Shown: positions 7,680 through 15,813 of the stretch, piece by piece
Layout of the letters: every line of letters begins with the position of its first letter
How positions within the stretch are numbered: position 1 is the first letter of the stretch
Translations under genes and position numbers: made by a program
Notes under the pieces: model-generated
Database searches by the model: none
Seen by the model: only the letters and a program-made list of their open reading frames with translations
Told to the model about the DNA's origin: nothing
DNA from: G020348385 sp964538085
Lineage (GTDB): Bacteria; Acidobacteriota; Aminicenantia; Aminicenantales; Aminicenantaceae
NCBI GenBank assembly: GCA_964538085.1
Contig: CAZIDF010000020.1
Location: 1-64,000 of the forward strand
Length of the DNA: 64,000 bases
Reading direction: 5' to 3'

Positions 7680-9038
7680 CTAGATTTCTAACTGTTTCAT
7701 AATAGATTCAAGATAATCAGCGGGCGGTGTGATGCGTGTGTAAAAGGCCTCTTTGAGCTCTTTGGAATAGTTGTCGAAAGCAGCAAAGTCGTCCTGATTG
7801 CTCCAGTTTTCCATGCTGACTTTTTCGAGAATCGTTTTGAGAACGTCGAGGTTCAGGATTTCTTTGGTGAAATCGGGAAGTGTGCAGTTATCCTGCTCAC
7901 AAAGTCTGATGCTGCGCAACATGACTTTTCTGAGGGTTTCCTGCTGTTTGATGATTTCCTGTTTGATAAAGAACTGATCCTTGGGGGATTCGGTCTGGGA
8001 CAGCTTGATGTACATTTTTTTTGCTTCTTCGAAGTTGTTGTTGAGTGTGGCGACCAAACATTCCCCGTCGAGGACGATCCTGTCGTTGTATTCGAAATAA
8101 GACACTTCTCCGTCGTTTTCGTTGCGGGTGCCCTTGCGGAAGCTTTCCAATTTTTCGAAGGTGTCCTGAAAAGTTCTTTCCCCTTCTTCCGCTTTTTCTT
8201 CTGCTGCGTCTTCTTTCGCTTCTTCAGATTCTCCCTCTGTTTCCTGTGCCTGTTGTTGGGCGCCGAAATCTACTTCGAGAAATTCAGGTTTCACATCTTC
8301 TGTGGTTTCCGCTCCTAGCTCTTCTTTAGATTCTTCCGCCTGTGCTTCGTTCGTTTCTTCTACAGGCTGCTCGTCTTCCTCGGTTTCTCCCGCGTCCTTG
8401 TCTTCCGGTTTCTCTTCAACATCTTCAGGTACGGCCTCCTGGAATTCTTCATCAGGTGTTCCTGATCCAGATTCTTGATCGGGTTCAAACTCAACTGGGG
8501 TCTTGTTATTCAAGAGTTCCTTGATCTTTTTCAACTTGGTAAGCTCCTGATCGAGGTTGATCTCGGATTCATCCAATTCGGTTTCGGGAACTTCGGCCAC
8601 TATCCCGAACTTCTCTTCGAGCTTGTCTTTCATGTCTTTCACTTTTTGTCCCGTATCCTGCTGCAATTCTTCGAATTTTTGATTCAATTCTCTTACTTTC
8701 TTTAGTTCGACCAAAGTTTGTCCCGTCAAGGCCTCGATATCAGTCTGGAATTGAATGGCCTTATTTATATGTTCCTTGATCTGTTTTTTCAGATCCTCTT
8801 TGTTCGTCTCGAACTCTGTGAGCAATGTTTTAAAATTCGTTAGTGTATCTTTTTCCTCGGCTAGTTCCTTGTCGATCTCTTCGATCCTTTTTTGTGCTTC
8901 TTCCCTATTTTTCTTGATCTTCTCCTCGAGTTCTCTTTCTACCTCTTCTTTTCTCCTGGAAAGTGCTTCTTCCAGTTGCAGTTCGATCTCGTCAACGATG
9001 GAAGAAGAACCCTTGTCTTTATCGATTTTCTTAGCCAT
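7680..9038 (-). CDS. acidic coiled-coil protein of unknown function
   Basis: The 452-residue protein has no signal peptide or membrane segment. Residues about 12-175 are heptad-rich and strongly charged, predicting a long coiled coil. About 180-295 is a low-complexity glutamate-rich linker with EE, EAEE and PEDVEE runs. The last 150 residues look globular and helical, with a few aromatics. The start ATG follows AAGGAG at eight bases. It sits between the GGDEF-PilZ gene, with which it converges, and the divergent HD-GYP gene. I do not recognise the family; a scaffold for the neighbouring signalling proteins is possible but unsupported. Confidence 0.72.
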   Translation of the reverse strand: MAKKIDKDKGSSSIVDEIELQLEEALSRRKEEVERELEEKIKKNREEAQKRIEEIDKELAEEKDTLTNFKTLLTEFETNKEDLKKQIKEHINKAIQFQTDIEALTGQTLVELKKVRELNQKFEELQQDTGQKVKDMKDKLEEKFGIVAEVPETELDESEINLDQELTKLKKIKELLNNKTPVEFEPDQESGSGTPDEEFQEAVPEDVEEKPEDKDAGETEEDEQPVEETNEAQAEESKEELGAETTEDVKPEFLEVDFGAQQQAQETEGESEEAKEDAAEEKAEEGERTFQDTFEKLESFRKGTRNENDGEVSYFEYNDRIVLDGECLVATLNNNFEEAKKMYIKLSQTESPKDQFFIKQEIIKQQETLRKVMLRSIRLCEQDNCTLPDFTKEILNLDVLKTILEKVSMENWSNQDDFAAFDNYSKELKEAFYTRITPPADYLESIMKQLEI

Positions 9039-9180
9039 TTTGAAACTCCTTCGCCGATAAGCTTGTCTTCAATAGTACCATTCTTTTCCTCTGTTTAGGC
9101 AAGATAATAATGCCAGATGGGGAATATCGGTTCAATAGCCTTTAGAGACGATTCAAAGGGGGAATTTTTTCTAAATTTCC

Positions 9181-9196
9181 TCACCTATAGGGGTGA
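9181..9196. promoter_or_regulatory. 16-bp inverted repeat TCACC-N6-GGTGA (candidate operator, site 1)
   Basis: TCACC-TATAGG-GGTGA is a perfect 5+5 inverted repeat with a 6-bp spacer. It lies about 22 bp upstream of the -35 of the HD-GYP gene. Three similar sites occur at 19344, 32044 and 34824, each upstream of polysaccharide genes. The shared spacing suggests a dimeric regulator. Confidence 0.55.
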
Positions 9197-9217
9197 TATC
9201 GTCAAAAAAGAAAAATC

Positions 9218-9246
9218 TTGAAAGGTGTATGCCAATAGTGTATAAA
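9218..9246 (+). promoter_or_regulatory. sigma-70 promoter of the HD-GYP gene
   Basis: TTGAAA and TATAAA are separated by exactly 17 bp. The predicted transcript start is near 9253, about 40 bases before the ATG at 9293. The match to consensus is strong. Confidence 0.7.
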
Positions 9247-9292
9247 AATGCTGAGGAAAGGTATTTATTTTGGCCAAGGAAGGAGAGCGCAC

Positions 9293-10384
9293 ATGACGGG
9301 GCAGGACAAGATATTTCTACTCGGGGAAAACATCAAGCAAAGAGTCAACCTGAAGCGTTTTTTGTCGGGGCATGCCCTGGAAATATTCGATGCCAAAACT
9401 CTGCATGAAACGGCAGACCGGCTTCTTCGAGCTCATGACTTTTCTGTTGGTGTTTTTGCGTTTTATCCGCTTGAGACCGCGAAGATAGATTTTTTGCGAA
9501 ACATAAGAGCAGCCAATCCCCAATTAGGGATTATCCTGTTGACCTCGAGGGAAAACCCCAAATTGGCCATCTTACTCCTCGAACAGGGAATCGTCGACCA
9601 GATTTCCAGCCTGGACAATCTGCCGGCCGTTCTTTCGGCTATCTACAACGAATTCCGGAAAAGGGAGATTCGCGGCAGGATCGAGTCCTATTCGAGGAAC
9701 CTGCGAAAACTCAAATCAGAACAGGAGAAGAACCTGAAGCGGGCCATGGACCTGGAAGAGATTTACGATTCGACGCTGGAAAACCTGATGACCGCACTCG
9801 ACCTCCGGGATGTGGAGACATTCGGGCATTCTCGAACCGTGGCCAAATACAGCCAGATGCTGGCAAAGCTCCTCGACATCGTCGACAAACCGTCCTTGGA
9901 CAACATCAGAAAGGGAGCTTTGCTCCACGATGTGGGGAAAATCGCGATTCCCGATTCCATTCTGAAAAAACCCAGTCCTCTCGACCCGGATGAATGGGAA
10001 AAAATAAAACTCCACCCGACCCTCGGCTATGGATTGGTAAAAGAGATCAAGATGCTGGAAGAAGTGGGAAACATCATCCTGTGCCACCATGAACGATATG
10101 ACGGCGCAGGCTATCCCAGCGGATTGAAAAAAGAGGAAATCCCACTGGAGGCTCGTATATTTGCCCTGGCTGATGCTTTGGACGCCATAACTTCCTTCAG
10201 GCCCTATAGGGAACGAAGAGATTTTAAAACGGCAAAAGAGGAGATCGAGGCCAATAATGGCAAGCAGTTCGATCCCCGAGTGGTGGATGCTTTTTGTTCA
10301 TTGGATCTCGACACATGGGAAAAGATCCGTTTCGAGACGACGCATTTGTTACCGTCCTTTGACATGTACCGCAAACTCACATAA
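9293..10384 (+). CDS. HD-GYP cyclic-di-GMP phosphodiesterase with degenerate receiver domain
   Basis: The chosen ATG follows GGAAGGAG; an in-frame upstream ATG at 9248 falls at the -10/start of transcription and is less likely. The 363-residue protein has a receiver-like N-terminus (about 1-120, without a clear phosphoacceptor aspartate motif), a helical linker and an HD-GYP domain. Visible motifs are GHSRTVAKYS, LLHDVGKIAIPD with the HD pair (near residue 210) and HHERYDGAGYPSG with GYP (near 264). HD-GYP enzymes hydrolyse cyclic-di-GMP to pGpG/GMP using two or three metals, and the metal ligands look intact. Together with the GGDEF-PilZ gene nearby this gives a synthesis/degradation pair. 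The stop codon lies inside the palindrome that follows. Confidence 0.9.
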   Translation: MTGQDKIFLLGENIKQRVNLKRFLSGHALEIFDAKTLHETADRLLRAHDFSVGVFAFYPLETAKIDFLRNIRAANPQLGIILLTSRENPKLAILLLEQGIVDQISSLDNLPAVLSAIYNEFRKREIRGRIESYSRNLRKLKSEQEKNLKRAMDLEEIYDSTLENLMTALDLRDVETFGHSRTVAKYSQMLAKLLDIVDKPSLDNIRKGALLHDVGKIAIPDSILKKPSPLDPDEWEKIKLHPTLGYGLVKEIKMLEEVGNIILCHHERYDGAGYPSGLKKEEIPLEARIFALADALDAITSFRPYRERRDFKTAKEEIEANNGKQFDPRVVDAFCSLDLDTWEKIRFETTHLLPSFDMYRKLT

Positions 10385-10446
10385 ATTGGGGACAGGATAC
10401 CCTGACCCCAATAAAATGGGGTCAGGGTATCCTGTCCCCAATTTAT
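10381..10446. repeat. perfect 30-bp-arm palindrome (REPIN-like, GGGGACAGGATACCCTG family)
   Basis: Two perfectly complementary 30-base arms (10381-10410 and 10417-10446) flank a 6-base centre. The arm core is GGGGACAGGATACCCTG. The element lies between convergent genes and contains both stop codons, one in each arm. The same core recurs at 14537-14636. The inverted pair of a conserved core is the REPIN layout. It may also act as a bidirectional transcription stop, although no T-tract follows. Confidence 0.75.
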
Positions 10447-11288
10447 TTGCCGAATTTGGCGAGGATGAGGCGGGGAATCCCGCTTAAATCCTCGAAACAA
10501 TCGACTACTGTCCACCACTCGCCGAAAAGGGTCAAAACGTCTTCCTTCTGACCGTAACCGATCTCCATGCACAGGAATCCTCCTGGTTTGAGGAAATCAG
10601 GAGCGCCGGAAACGAGCTTTTCTATGATCTCCAACCCCGTCTTCCCAGGTACAAGCGCTTGCCTGGGTTCATAGAGTCGTATCTCCTCCTGGAGATTCTC
10701 CCATTGATTTTCCGGCACATACGGAGGATTCGAAAGGATAAAATCACATTGCCCCTTCAGATCGAGTTCCTTCAGCGGACAAAATAGATCCCCTTTTTTA
10801 AAATCGACATTGGCCGCTTTGTGGAGGGAGGCATTCGATCGAGCTGTTTTTAGCGCTATGGGTGAAATATCGGTGGCCAGTATTCGGACCTCGGGGAGCT
10901 CCTTGGCCAAAGAAACGGCGATATTACCGGCACCGGTTCCGATGTCGATAAGGAGCTCTTGGGTTCCGGAAGAGAGTTCGACAACCATAGCGACCAGAAG
11001 CTCTGTTTCAGGTCGGGGGATCAACACCCCGGGAGATACTTTGAACAGCAGACTCCAAAATTCTTTTTCTCCGGCTACATAAGCCAGAGGTATTCCTTTT
11101 TGTCTTTCGGACACAAGTCGAAAGAACCGCCGCTCTTCTGTTTTTGAAATACGCCGGTCGGGATACGTATAAAAAACCTCATCGGATACATCCAAACTCT
11201 TGAGTACCAAGACTTTCGATTCGACAGAAGCATCTGGAAAATCTTTAAGGAGAAACTTCCCCTTTGTGTAAATTTCTTGGATGGTCAT
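10443..11288 (-). CDS. prmC: peptide chain release factor N5-glutamine methyltransferase
   Basis: PrmC methylates the glutamine of the GGQ motif in release factors using S-adenosylmethionine. The 281-residue protein has the N-terminal helical domain, the SAM motif (LIDIGTGAGNIAVSLA) and the catalytic NPPYVP tetrapeptide region. It lies directly downstream of prfA, whose product is its substrate, which is the conserved gene order. Its stop codon lies in the right arm of the REPIN-like palindrome. Length and motifs are normal. Confidence 0.95.
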   Translation of the reverse strand: MTIQEIYTKGKFLLKDFPDASVESKVLVLKSLDVSDEVFYTYPDRRISKTEERRFFRLVSERQKGIPLAYVAGEKEFWSLLFKVSPGVLIPRPETELLVAMVVELSSGTQELLIDIGTGAGNIAVSLAKELPEVRILATDISPIALKTARSNASLHKAANVDFKKGDLFCPLKELDLKGQCDFILSNPPYVPENQWENLQEEIRLYEPRQALVPGKTGLEIIEKLVSGAPDFLKPGGFLCMEIGYGQKEDVLTLFGEWWTVVDCFEDLSGIPRLILAKFGK

Positions 11289-11305
11289 CGATGGCCGTTC
11301 CTAGG

Positions 11306-12385
11306 TCAGGATGTTTGCAAATGAGTTCCCATGCTCTGGGTTTGGTAGCGGACGGTCAAAGCATGGATGATTTCATCCAAGGCCCCATCGAGAACACTTT
11401 CGAGCCTATGCAAGGACAGATTGAGTCGGTGGTCGGTAATGCGGGATTGAGGAAAATTGTAGGTCCTGATCTTTTCGCTTCTCTCCCCAGTGCCTACCTG
11501 CAATTTTCTATCATGGGCGATCCGCTCATTTTGTTCCTGCTGAGCTTTGTTCAGCAACCTAGATCGGAGTATTTTCAGGGCTTTATCCTTGTTGCGGTGT
11601 TGGGATTTTTCATCCTGACAGGATACGACCATCTTTGAGGGTTTGTGTGTGATGCGGATGGCTGTGTAATTTCGGTTTACGCTCTGGCCTCCAGGACCTG
11701 AGGCCCCGAAAGCCTCGATTTTTAGATCCTTGGGATCTAACTGGATGTCCACTTCGCCGGCTTCTGGGAGAACGGCAACCGTGACCGTCGACGTGTGAAT
11801 CCGGCCGCTGGCTTCTGTTTGGGGAACGCGCTGGACCCGGTGAACGCCACTTTCGAACTTGAGCTGGGAATATACTCTATCTCCACTGATGTTAAAGATG
11901 ATCTCCTTGAAGCCACCTATCGGAGAGATACTGGTACTCAAAACTTCGGTTTTCCAGCCTTTATTTTCGGCGTAACGGGAATACATGCGGAAGAGATCTT
12001 GAGCGAAAAGAGAGGCCTCGTCCCCACCTGCCCCTGCCCGTATCTCCATGATGACATCTTTTTCATCATTCGGGTCCTTGGGCAACATCAATATTTGGAG
12101 TTCTCCGTAGAGAATTTCTTTTTTCTCGCTGAGTTCCCTTATCTCCGCCTCTGCCAACTCCTTCAAATCTGGCTCAGCACTGGAATCGGAGAGGATTTCC
12201 TCGGATTCTTCGATAGCTTTGAGAATTTTTTTGTACACCTCGAACTTTTTGACCACGGGCTCCAATTCTGCCCGCTGTTTGGCAATCGTTCGAATCTTTT
12301 TGGGGTCGGAGACTAAGGCGGGATCAGACAAAGACAGGGTGAGTTTGCGGAATTTCTCCTCGATATTCTCCAGCTCTTGGTGCAT
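11306..12385 (-). CDS. prfA: peptide chain release factor 1
   Basis: RF1 recognises UAA and UAG and triggers peptide release. The 359-residue length is standard. The GGQ motif is in SGPGGQSVNRNYTAIRIT. The codon-recognition tripeptide P-x-T appears as PQT in RVPQTEASGRIHTS, which marks RF1 rather than RF2 (SPF). The gene is between rpmE and prmC, 5 bp after the rpmE stop and 17 bp before prmC, so the three are one operon. No strong ribosome site is visible, consistent with coupling to rpmE. Confidence 0.97.
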   Translation of the reverse strand: MHQELENIEEKFRKLTLSLSDPALVSDPKKIRTIAKQRAELEPVVKKFEVYKKILKAIEESEEILSDSSAEPDLKELAEAEIRELSEKKEILYGELQILMLPKDPNDEKDVIMEIRAGAGGDEASLFAQDLFRMYSRYAENKGWKTEVLSTSISPIGGFKEIIFNISGDRVYSQLKFESGVHRVQRVPQTEASGRIHTSTVTVAVLPEAGEVDIQLDPKDLKIEAFGASGPGGQSVNRNYTAIRITHKPSKMVVSCQDEKSQHRNKDKALKILRSRLLNKAQQEQNERIAHDRKLQVGTGERSEKIRTYNFPQSRITDHRLNLSLHRLESVLDGALDEIIHALTVRYQTQSMGTHLQTS

Positions 12386-12390
12386 CTTGT

Positions 12391-12597
12391 TTATTTTTTG
12401 AATTCACCGTATTTCTTCCTGAATTTCTCCACGCGACCAGCGCTATCGATAAATTTCTGTTTTCCGGTGAAAAAAGGATGGCATTCGGAGCAAATTTCCA
12501 CACGGATTTCTTTTTTCGTAGACTTAGTCTTGAACGTGTTGCCACAGGCACACATCACGGTGCATTCCACATATTCAGGGTGAATGTCTTTCTTCAT
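12391..12597 (-). CDS. rpmE: 50S ribosomal protein bL31
   Basis: The 68-residue protein starts MKKDIHPEY, the usual bL31 opening. The ATG at 12597 lies eight bases after AAGGAG; the GTG three codons upstream has no ribosome site at proper spacing. It is the zinc-binding type, with C-x-C (CACG) and CSEC cysteines, and contains the conserved HPFFTGKQKFID stretch. It is the first gene of rpmE-prfA-prmC and has its own extended -10 promoter with a very short leader. Confidence 0.96.
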   Translation of the reverse strand: MKKDIHPEYVECTVMCACGNTFKTKSTKKEIRVEICSECHPFFTGKQKFIDSAGRVEKFRKKYGEFKK

Positions 12598-12622
12598 TTT
12601 CAGCACTCCTTGTCGGAGACTT

Positions 12623-12631
12623 ATTATAGCA
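12623..12631 (-). promoter_or_regulatory. extended -10 promoter of rpmE-prfA-prmC
   Basis: On the minus strand TGCTATAAT gives a perfect TATAAT with the TG extension one base upstream. No good -35 is present, as is common for extended -10 promoters. Transcription would start about 18-20 bases before the rpmE ATG, leaving just enough room for AAGGAG. Confidence 0.6.
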
Positions 12632-12638
12632 AAAAAAA

Positions 12639-12660
12639 GGGGACGGTTCTATTTTTTGTT
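12639..12660. repeat. unpaired REP-like half-site (GGGGACGGTTCTATTTT)
   Basis: AAGGGGACGGTTCTATTTTT resembles short palindromic-repeat cores associated with RAYT transposases. No inverted partner is found nearby. It supplies the last codons and stop of the VanZ-like gene and abuts the rpmE promoter. The assignment rests on resemblance only. Confidence 0.3.
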
Positions 12661-13041
12661 TATTTTCTTCCAGATCGTGAACAGGATTAGCGCCGTGACG
12701 ATGCCCCCAAAATCGACGCCCAGATCCTTTGTCGAAAAGGTCCTGTAAGGAAGAAAAATTTGGATCACCTCGACGAGAACTCCGACAAACTGAGATAGAA
12801 AAGCTGCTTTGAGCCACCATATTTTAGACTTTTTGGACGCGATATAGCCGAGGCTCAAAAGGACAGTCAGGATCGCAAAGGCCACGAAATGAATGACGAA
12901 ATCGGATAGCAAGATCTTCAAGATAGAGCTCTGCCTCTGGAGCCGAACCAATTTATACGTGGGAATGGAGGAGCCGATAAGGATCAGGAGGGTAAAAACA
13001 TAGGCAGGAATAAACGGCTTAAGGGATCTGATTTTGGACAT
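12649..13041 (-). CDS. VanZ-like integral membrane protein
   Basis: The 130-residue protein has four predicted membrane segments (about residues 11-27, 44-66, 77-97 and 108-124). The sequence VEVIQIFLPYRTFSTKDLG with a following DFGG matches the conserved end of VanZ-like proteins (E-x2-Q-x6-R-x4-D-x3-N-x3-G), although the usual Asn is replaced. VanZ-like proteins are small membrane proteins of mostly unknown role; the founder confers teicoplanin tolerance. The start follows AAGGAAG inside the upstream gene, which it overlaps by 23 bp. The C-terminal KKINKK is encoded by a REP-like half-site, so the tail may be recent. Confidence 0.75.
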   Translation of the reverse strand: MSKIRSLKPFIPAYVFTLLILIGSSIPTYKLVRLQRQSSILKILLSDFVIHFVAFAILTVLLSLGYIASKKSKIWWLKAAFLSQFVGVLVEVIQIFLPYRTFSTKDLGVDFGGIVTALILFTIWKKINKK

Positions 13042-13882
13042 TCTTCCTTTTTTTGTAACAATCCCAGTCTATCGTGAATTGCATTTTATTCAAGTTTTGT
13101 TTGACCTTTTTATCGTAGTCTCTGGAACCCAAGTATATCTTCAAGGATTTAATAAGAGGAAACACCTGTTCCTCCGCTTCCCATTTGTAAGGGGTGCCCG
13201 CTTGATCCTTTAGACAATCGAGATGCACGATCCAGGCCAACTCCTTGAAGGAAATTTTTCTGAATGTCTTCTGGATGGCCAGGACTTCCGCCTTTTTTTG
13301 GGGATTGAGGAATTGGAAATAGCGGCCGAAAAGAAGGGCGTTGTGGTAGTAGGCGGGGTAGGCCAAGAGCCCATCGACCTTGGTGACCCGGGCGAGGTAC
13401 ACAAAGATGTCCAACACCTTTTTTCCCAAACTGAGACCCGGATGTTCTTGACCGGGCAATGGGATTCTTTCTCCTGAAAATTCTTGGAGGGGATTTTGGA
13501 GAGTGAGCCACTCCAGCATCAAAAATTGAAATTTGGGAAGGGAAATCAAAGAAGACAATTTTTCTTTGGGTTGAAATGTTCCTTCTCTTATTTTTAAGTC
13601 CACCACAAGATTTTGGGGAATTTCTTCTTGGCAAAATATCTGGAGCCTTTGAATCGGGAACTCGGAACAATCCAAATGTAATTTCAGAGGCCACAATTCT
13701 TTTTTCTGGGCGTCTTTGTAGAAATTCCTTTTTCTTAAAACCGCTTCCACTTCGGAAAGTGCATACCTTCCGAGGAAAAGACAGGATCCTTTATCTCCGG
13801 TGAGATCGGAGAGGATGTCTTCTTCCTGAAGCAAAAAGGAATCCTTGGAGCGGATTTTGTTTTTCGACAAAATATTTCTCAT
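13019..13882 (-). CDS. hypothetical cytoplasmic protein
   Basis: The 287-residue protein has no signal peptide or membrane span. It starts at an ATG five bases after AGGAG. The sequence is rich in Lys, Leu and aromatics, with a YLARVTKVDGLLAYPAYYHNALLFGRYF stretch in its second half (residues about 185-215) that looks like a helical core. No catalytic motif is recognised. It overlaps the VanZ-like gene by 23 bp, and the pair is probably co-transcribed. Phased A-tracts lie in the 107-bp gap upstream. Confidence 0.65.
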   Translation of the reverse strand: MRNILSKNKIRSKDSFLLQEEDILSDLTGDKGSCLFLGRYALSEVEAVLRKRNFYKDAQKKELWPLKLHLDCSEFPIQRLQIFCQEEIPQNLVVDLKIREGTFQPKEKLSSLISLPKFQFLMLEWLTLQNPLQEFSGERIPLPGQEHPGLSLGKKVLDIFVYLARVTKVDGLLAYPAYYHNALLFGRYFQFLNPQKKAEVLAIQKTFRKISFKELAWIVHLDCLKDQAGTPYKWEAEEQVFPLIKSLKIYLGSRDYDKKVKQNLNKMQFTIDWDCYKKRKNVQNQIP

Positions 13883-13956
13883 TATGCTCCTGATCGAAGA
13901 TAGAATGTTAGATTGTAGTCCAACGCGGGAGGGAATTCAATGTTTTGTGGACAGAG

Positions 13957-13990
13957 TTTTGCTGACTTTTACTAACTTTTGCTAACTTTT
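13957..13990. repeat. 10-bp tandem repeat with phased A/T-tracts
   Basis: TTTTGCTGAC, TTTTACTAAC, TTTTGCTAAC and a partial fourth TTTT follow each other without a gap. The four-base A/T-tracts recur every 10 bp, one helical turn, which is the hallmark of intrinsically curved DNA. The block lies immediately after the rsmD stop and about 75 bp upstream of the hypothetical gene. Confidence 0.7.
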
Positions 13991-14532
13991 TATCTAAAAA
14001 ATAAGAGGGTATCGTCACCGAGATGGACACGCCGTTCGAGGTCGAAATATTTGCCGTCGAATTGTGTCTTATAGAAATGCCTGAGAACGATCCTTCCTTG
14101 TTCTGCAAGAATTTCTCTTTTTTTGATGACCTTCAACGGATTCCTTTCGTCCAACAATTTGTAGGGAGGATCCAATATTATTAGATCGAACTTAACGCCT
14201 TCCTTGGAAAGTTGGATAACGGCACGGTTGAATTCCCTGTGCATCACGCGCGCCTTGTCTTCTGCTCCACACTTGGCAAGATTGGCTTTGATCACCTTGA
14301 CAGCAGGATAATATTCGTCGACAAAAACGACTAATTTTGCTCGCCTGCTCAGGGCTTCGATTCCGATAGACCCCGTGCCAGAAAATCCATCCAGAACAAA
14401 ACTCTCTTTGACATCATCCTGTAGAATGCTGAACAAGGCTTCTTTGAGCTTATCGGGCATCGGCCGCACTTGGGCAGAGGGGACGCGCTTCAAGCGCTTG
14501 CCTTTGTACAAGCCGCCTATCACTCGAATCAT
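13990..14532 (-). CDS. rsmD: 16S rRNA (guanine966-N2)-methyltransferase
   Basis: RsmD methylates G966 of 16S rRNA during 30S assembly. The start at MIRVIGGLYKGKRLK is the normal family N-terminus; the longer frame upstream is REPIN sequence. The 180-residue length is typical. It contains RPMPDKLKEALFSIL, the SAM site VLDGFSGTGSIGIEAL and the catalytic motif IILDPPYK. There is no clear ribosome site: the ATG is only four bases from the end of the REPIN-like repeat. The inserted repeat may have displaced the original leader. Confidence 0.93.
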   Translation of the reverse strand: MIRVIGGLYKGKRLKRVPSAQVRPMPDKLKEALFSILQDDVKESFVLDGFSGTGSIGIEALSRRAKLVVFVDEYYPAVKVIKANLAKCGAEDKARVMHREFNRAVIQLSKEGVKFDLIILDPPYKLLDERNPLKVIKKREILAEQGRIVLRHFYKTQFDGKYFDLERRVHLGDDTLLFFR

Positions 14533-14536
14533 CTTA

Positions 14537-14636
14537 TTTAATTGGGGACAGGATACCCTGTCACTAATTTCTTGGGATAATATACCATAGTTATGTCTGG
14601 GGAAATAAGTGACAGGGTATCCTGTCCCCAATTAAA
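14537..14636. repeat. REPIN-like inverted repeat (GGGGACAGGATACCCTG family), 100 bp
   Basis: The left arm (14537-14571) and right arm (14602-14636) are complementary over about 35 bases with one mismatch, around a 30-base centre. The core AATTGGGGACAGGATACCCTG-type sequence is shared with the palindrome at 10381. The element fills the gap between rsmD and the upstream SH3/barrel gene and touches that gene's stop codon. Two copies within 4 kb show that the family is dispersed in this genome. Confidence 0.75.
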
Positions 14637-15783
14637 AGTAAAGGAGAAATCCGATATCGGCGGTAAAAAACAAGGGCTGATCCCAGTATTCCCATTCTGT
14701 GACGACATAGGACGCACCCACCGCTCCACTAAGTCCGAAAGACCCGATTCGTATTTCTAACCCAGCCAAGAGCGATGGCCCCCAAAGCGTTTTTTGAATA
14801 TCCTCATATAAATAGGTGTAGTACCAAATCCCCGTGACGACACGGATGGCCTCCACACTGATCCCCCCGTATTGCAGGTCAAGATAAGGACGAATTTGAT
14901 CTGTTCTCCATGGTAAATAATATTTCAAACCCACACTGTACAAAGCTTTGCCCTCAACCCAATCATAGTCTGGATAAAACATCGAGGTAGGATGGTATCC
15001 GATTCCCCAGTGGACAGAGAAGTTGCCAGATGTGTTCAGCTGGAGGAATCCGCCAAACCCACCCATCGAAGGCCCATATCCAAGACTGAATGTGAACAAC
15101 GATTTTTTTGGCGCTTCTGCCCTTTCTGGTATGATGACCTCTTCTTTTGGCTTGACGACAGGTTTTTCCTTTTCCGGAAGCGCCTCCGTTACCGGTTCTT
15201 CTTCGGAGATCACAATCTTTGGCTGGGGCGGCTCCACCATTTCATAAATCCTCGGGGTTTCACCGACCGCAAAAGACAATGGAAATGGCAAAGGATTCTG
15301 CACAGGCAGCGCGGTGGGTTCTAGCTCGCGATAAACCTGTTTCTGTTCCTGCTTCTCTTTCTGCTCCGTTTTCGGTTTCACTTCCAGCTTTTCCCCAGGC
15401 TTCTTTTCTGGTTTCTTCTCGGATTTCTCTGCAGGCCTCTCCTTCTTCTGTTCTTCAAGCTCCGATTCAGGTTCCTGGGCCACCGGAACCTTTTCGACCA
15501 TCTCAACCTGAATAAAACCGGTCACCTTGGATTCCCATCTCGGCGATTGATAATACACGTAAAGCCAGTTTTCATTCGTTTGATTGGCCCCAAAAAGCGT
15601 AAGAACTGTCCCTTTTTTTATCGTCTCTATCCTATAACTGTCTGTCGAGGCTTCAGCATAAATTCTTGCGCTCTCGACAACCACTTTCACCTTGCTCTCC
15701 TGCGCCACTAACCAGGATGACGAAAAAAGCATCACAAGCCCAACGATAACAAAGATTTTTTTAGGGCATCCCTTTTTTCGCAT
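14632..15783 (-). CDS. SH3-domain outer-membrane beta-barrel protein
   Basis: The 383-residue protein has a signal peptide (about 1-27). A bacterial SH3 domain follows (about 30-95, from VKVVVESARIYAEAS to a WLYVYY and GFIQVEMVEKV end). Then comes a long Lys/Glu/Pro-rich low-complexity linker (about 100-230), and a C-terminal membrane beta-barrel with alternating aromatic strands ending in IGFLLYF, the terminal-Phe signature of outer-membrane proteins. It may link peptidoglycan (SH3) to the outer membrane. The ATG at 15783 lies about ten bases from GGAG; a TTG one codon earlier is an alternative. Its end touches a REPIN-like repeat. Confidence 0.75.
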   Translation of the reverse strand: MRKKGCPKKIFVIVGLVMLFSSSWLVAQESKVKVVVESARIYAEASTDSYRIETIKKGTVLTLFGANQTNENWLYVYYQSPRWESKVTGFIQVEMVEKVPVAQEPESELEEQKKERPAEKSEKKPEKKPGEKLEVKPKTEQKEKQEQKQVYRELEPTALPVQNPLPFPLSFAVGETPRIYEMVEPPQPKIVISEEEPVTEALPEKEKPVVKPKEEVIIPERAEAPKKSLFTFSLGYGPSMGGFGGFLQLNTSGNFSVHWGIGYHPTSMFYPDYDWVEGKALYSVGLKYYLPWRTDQIRPYLDLQYGGISVEAIRVVTGIWYYTYLYEDIQKTLWGPSLLAGLEIRIGSFGLSGAVGASYVVTEWEYWDQPLFFTADIGFLLYF

Positions 15784-15813
15784 CAAATTCAGTCTCCACT
15801 CCGATAAAAGGCC

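Noticed and set aside
14533..14631. Longer start of rsmD
   Set aside because: The added codons are REPIN sequence and are not part of the family.
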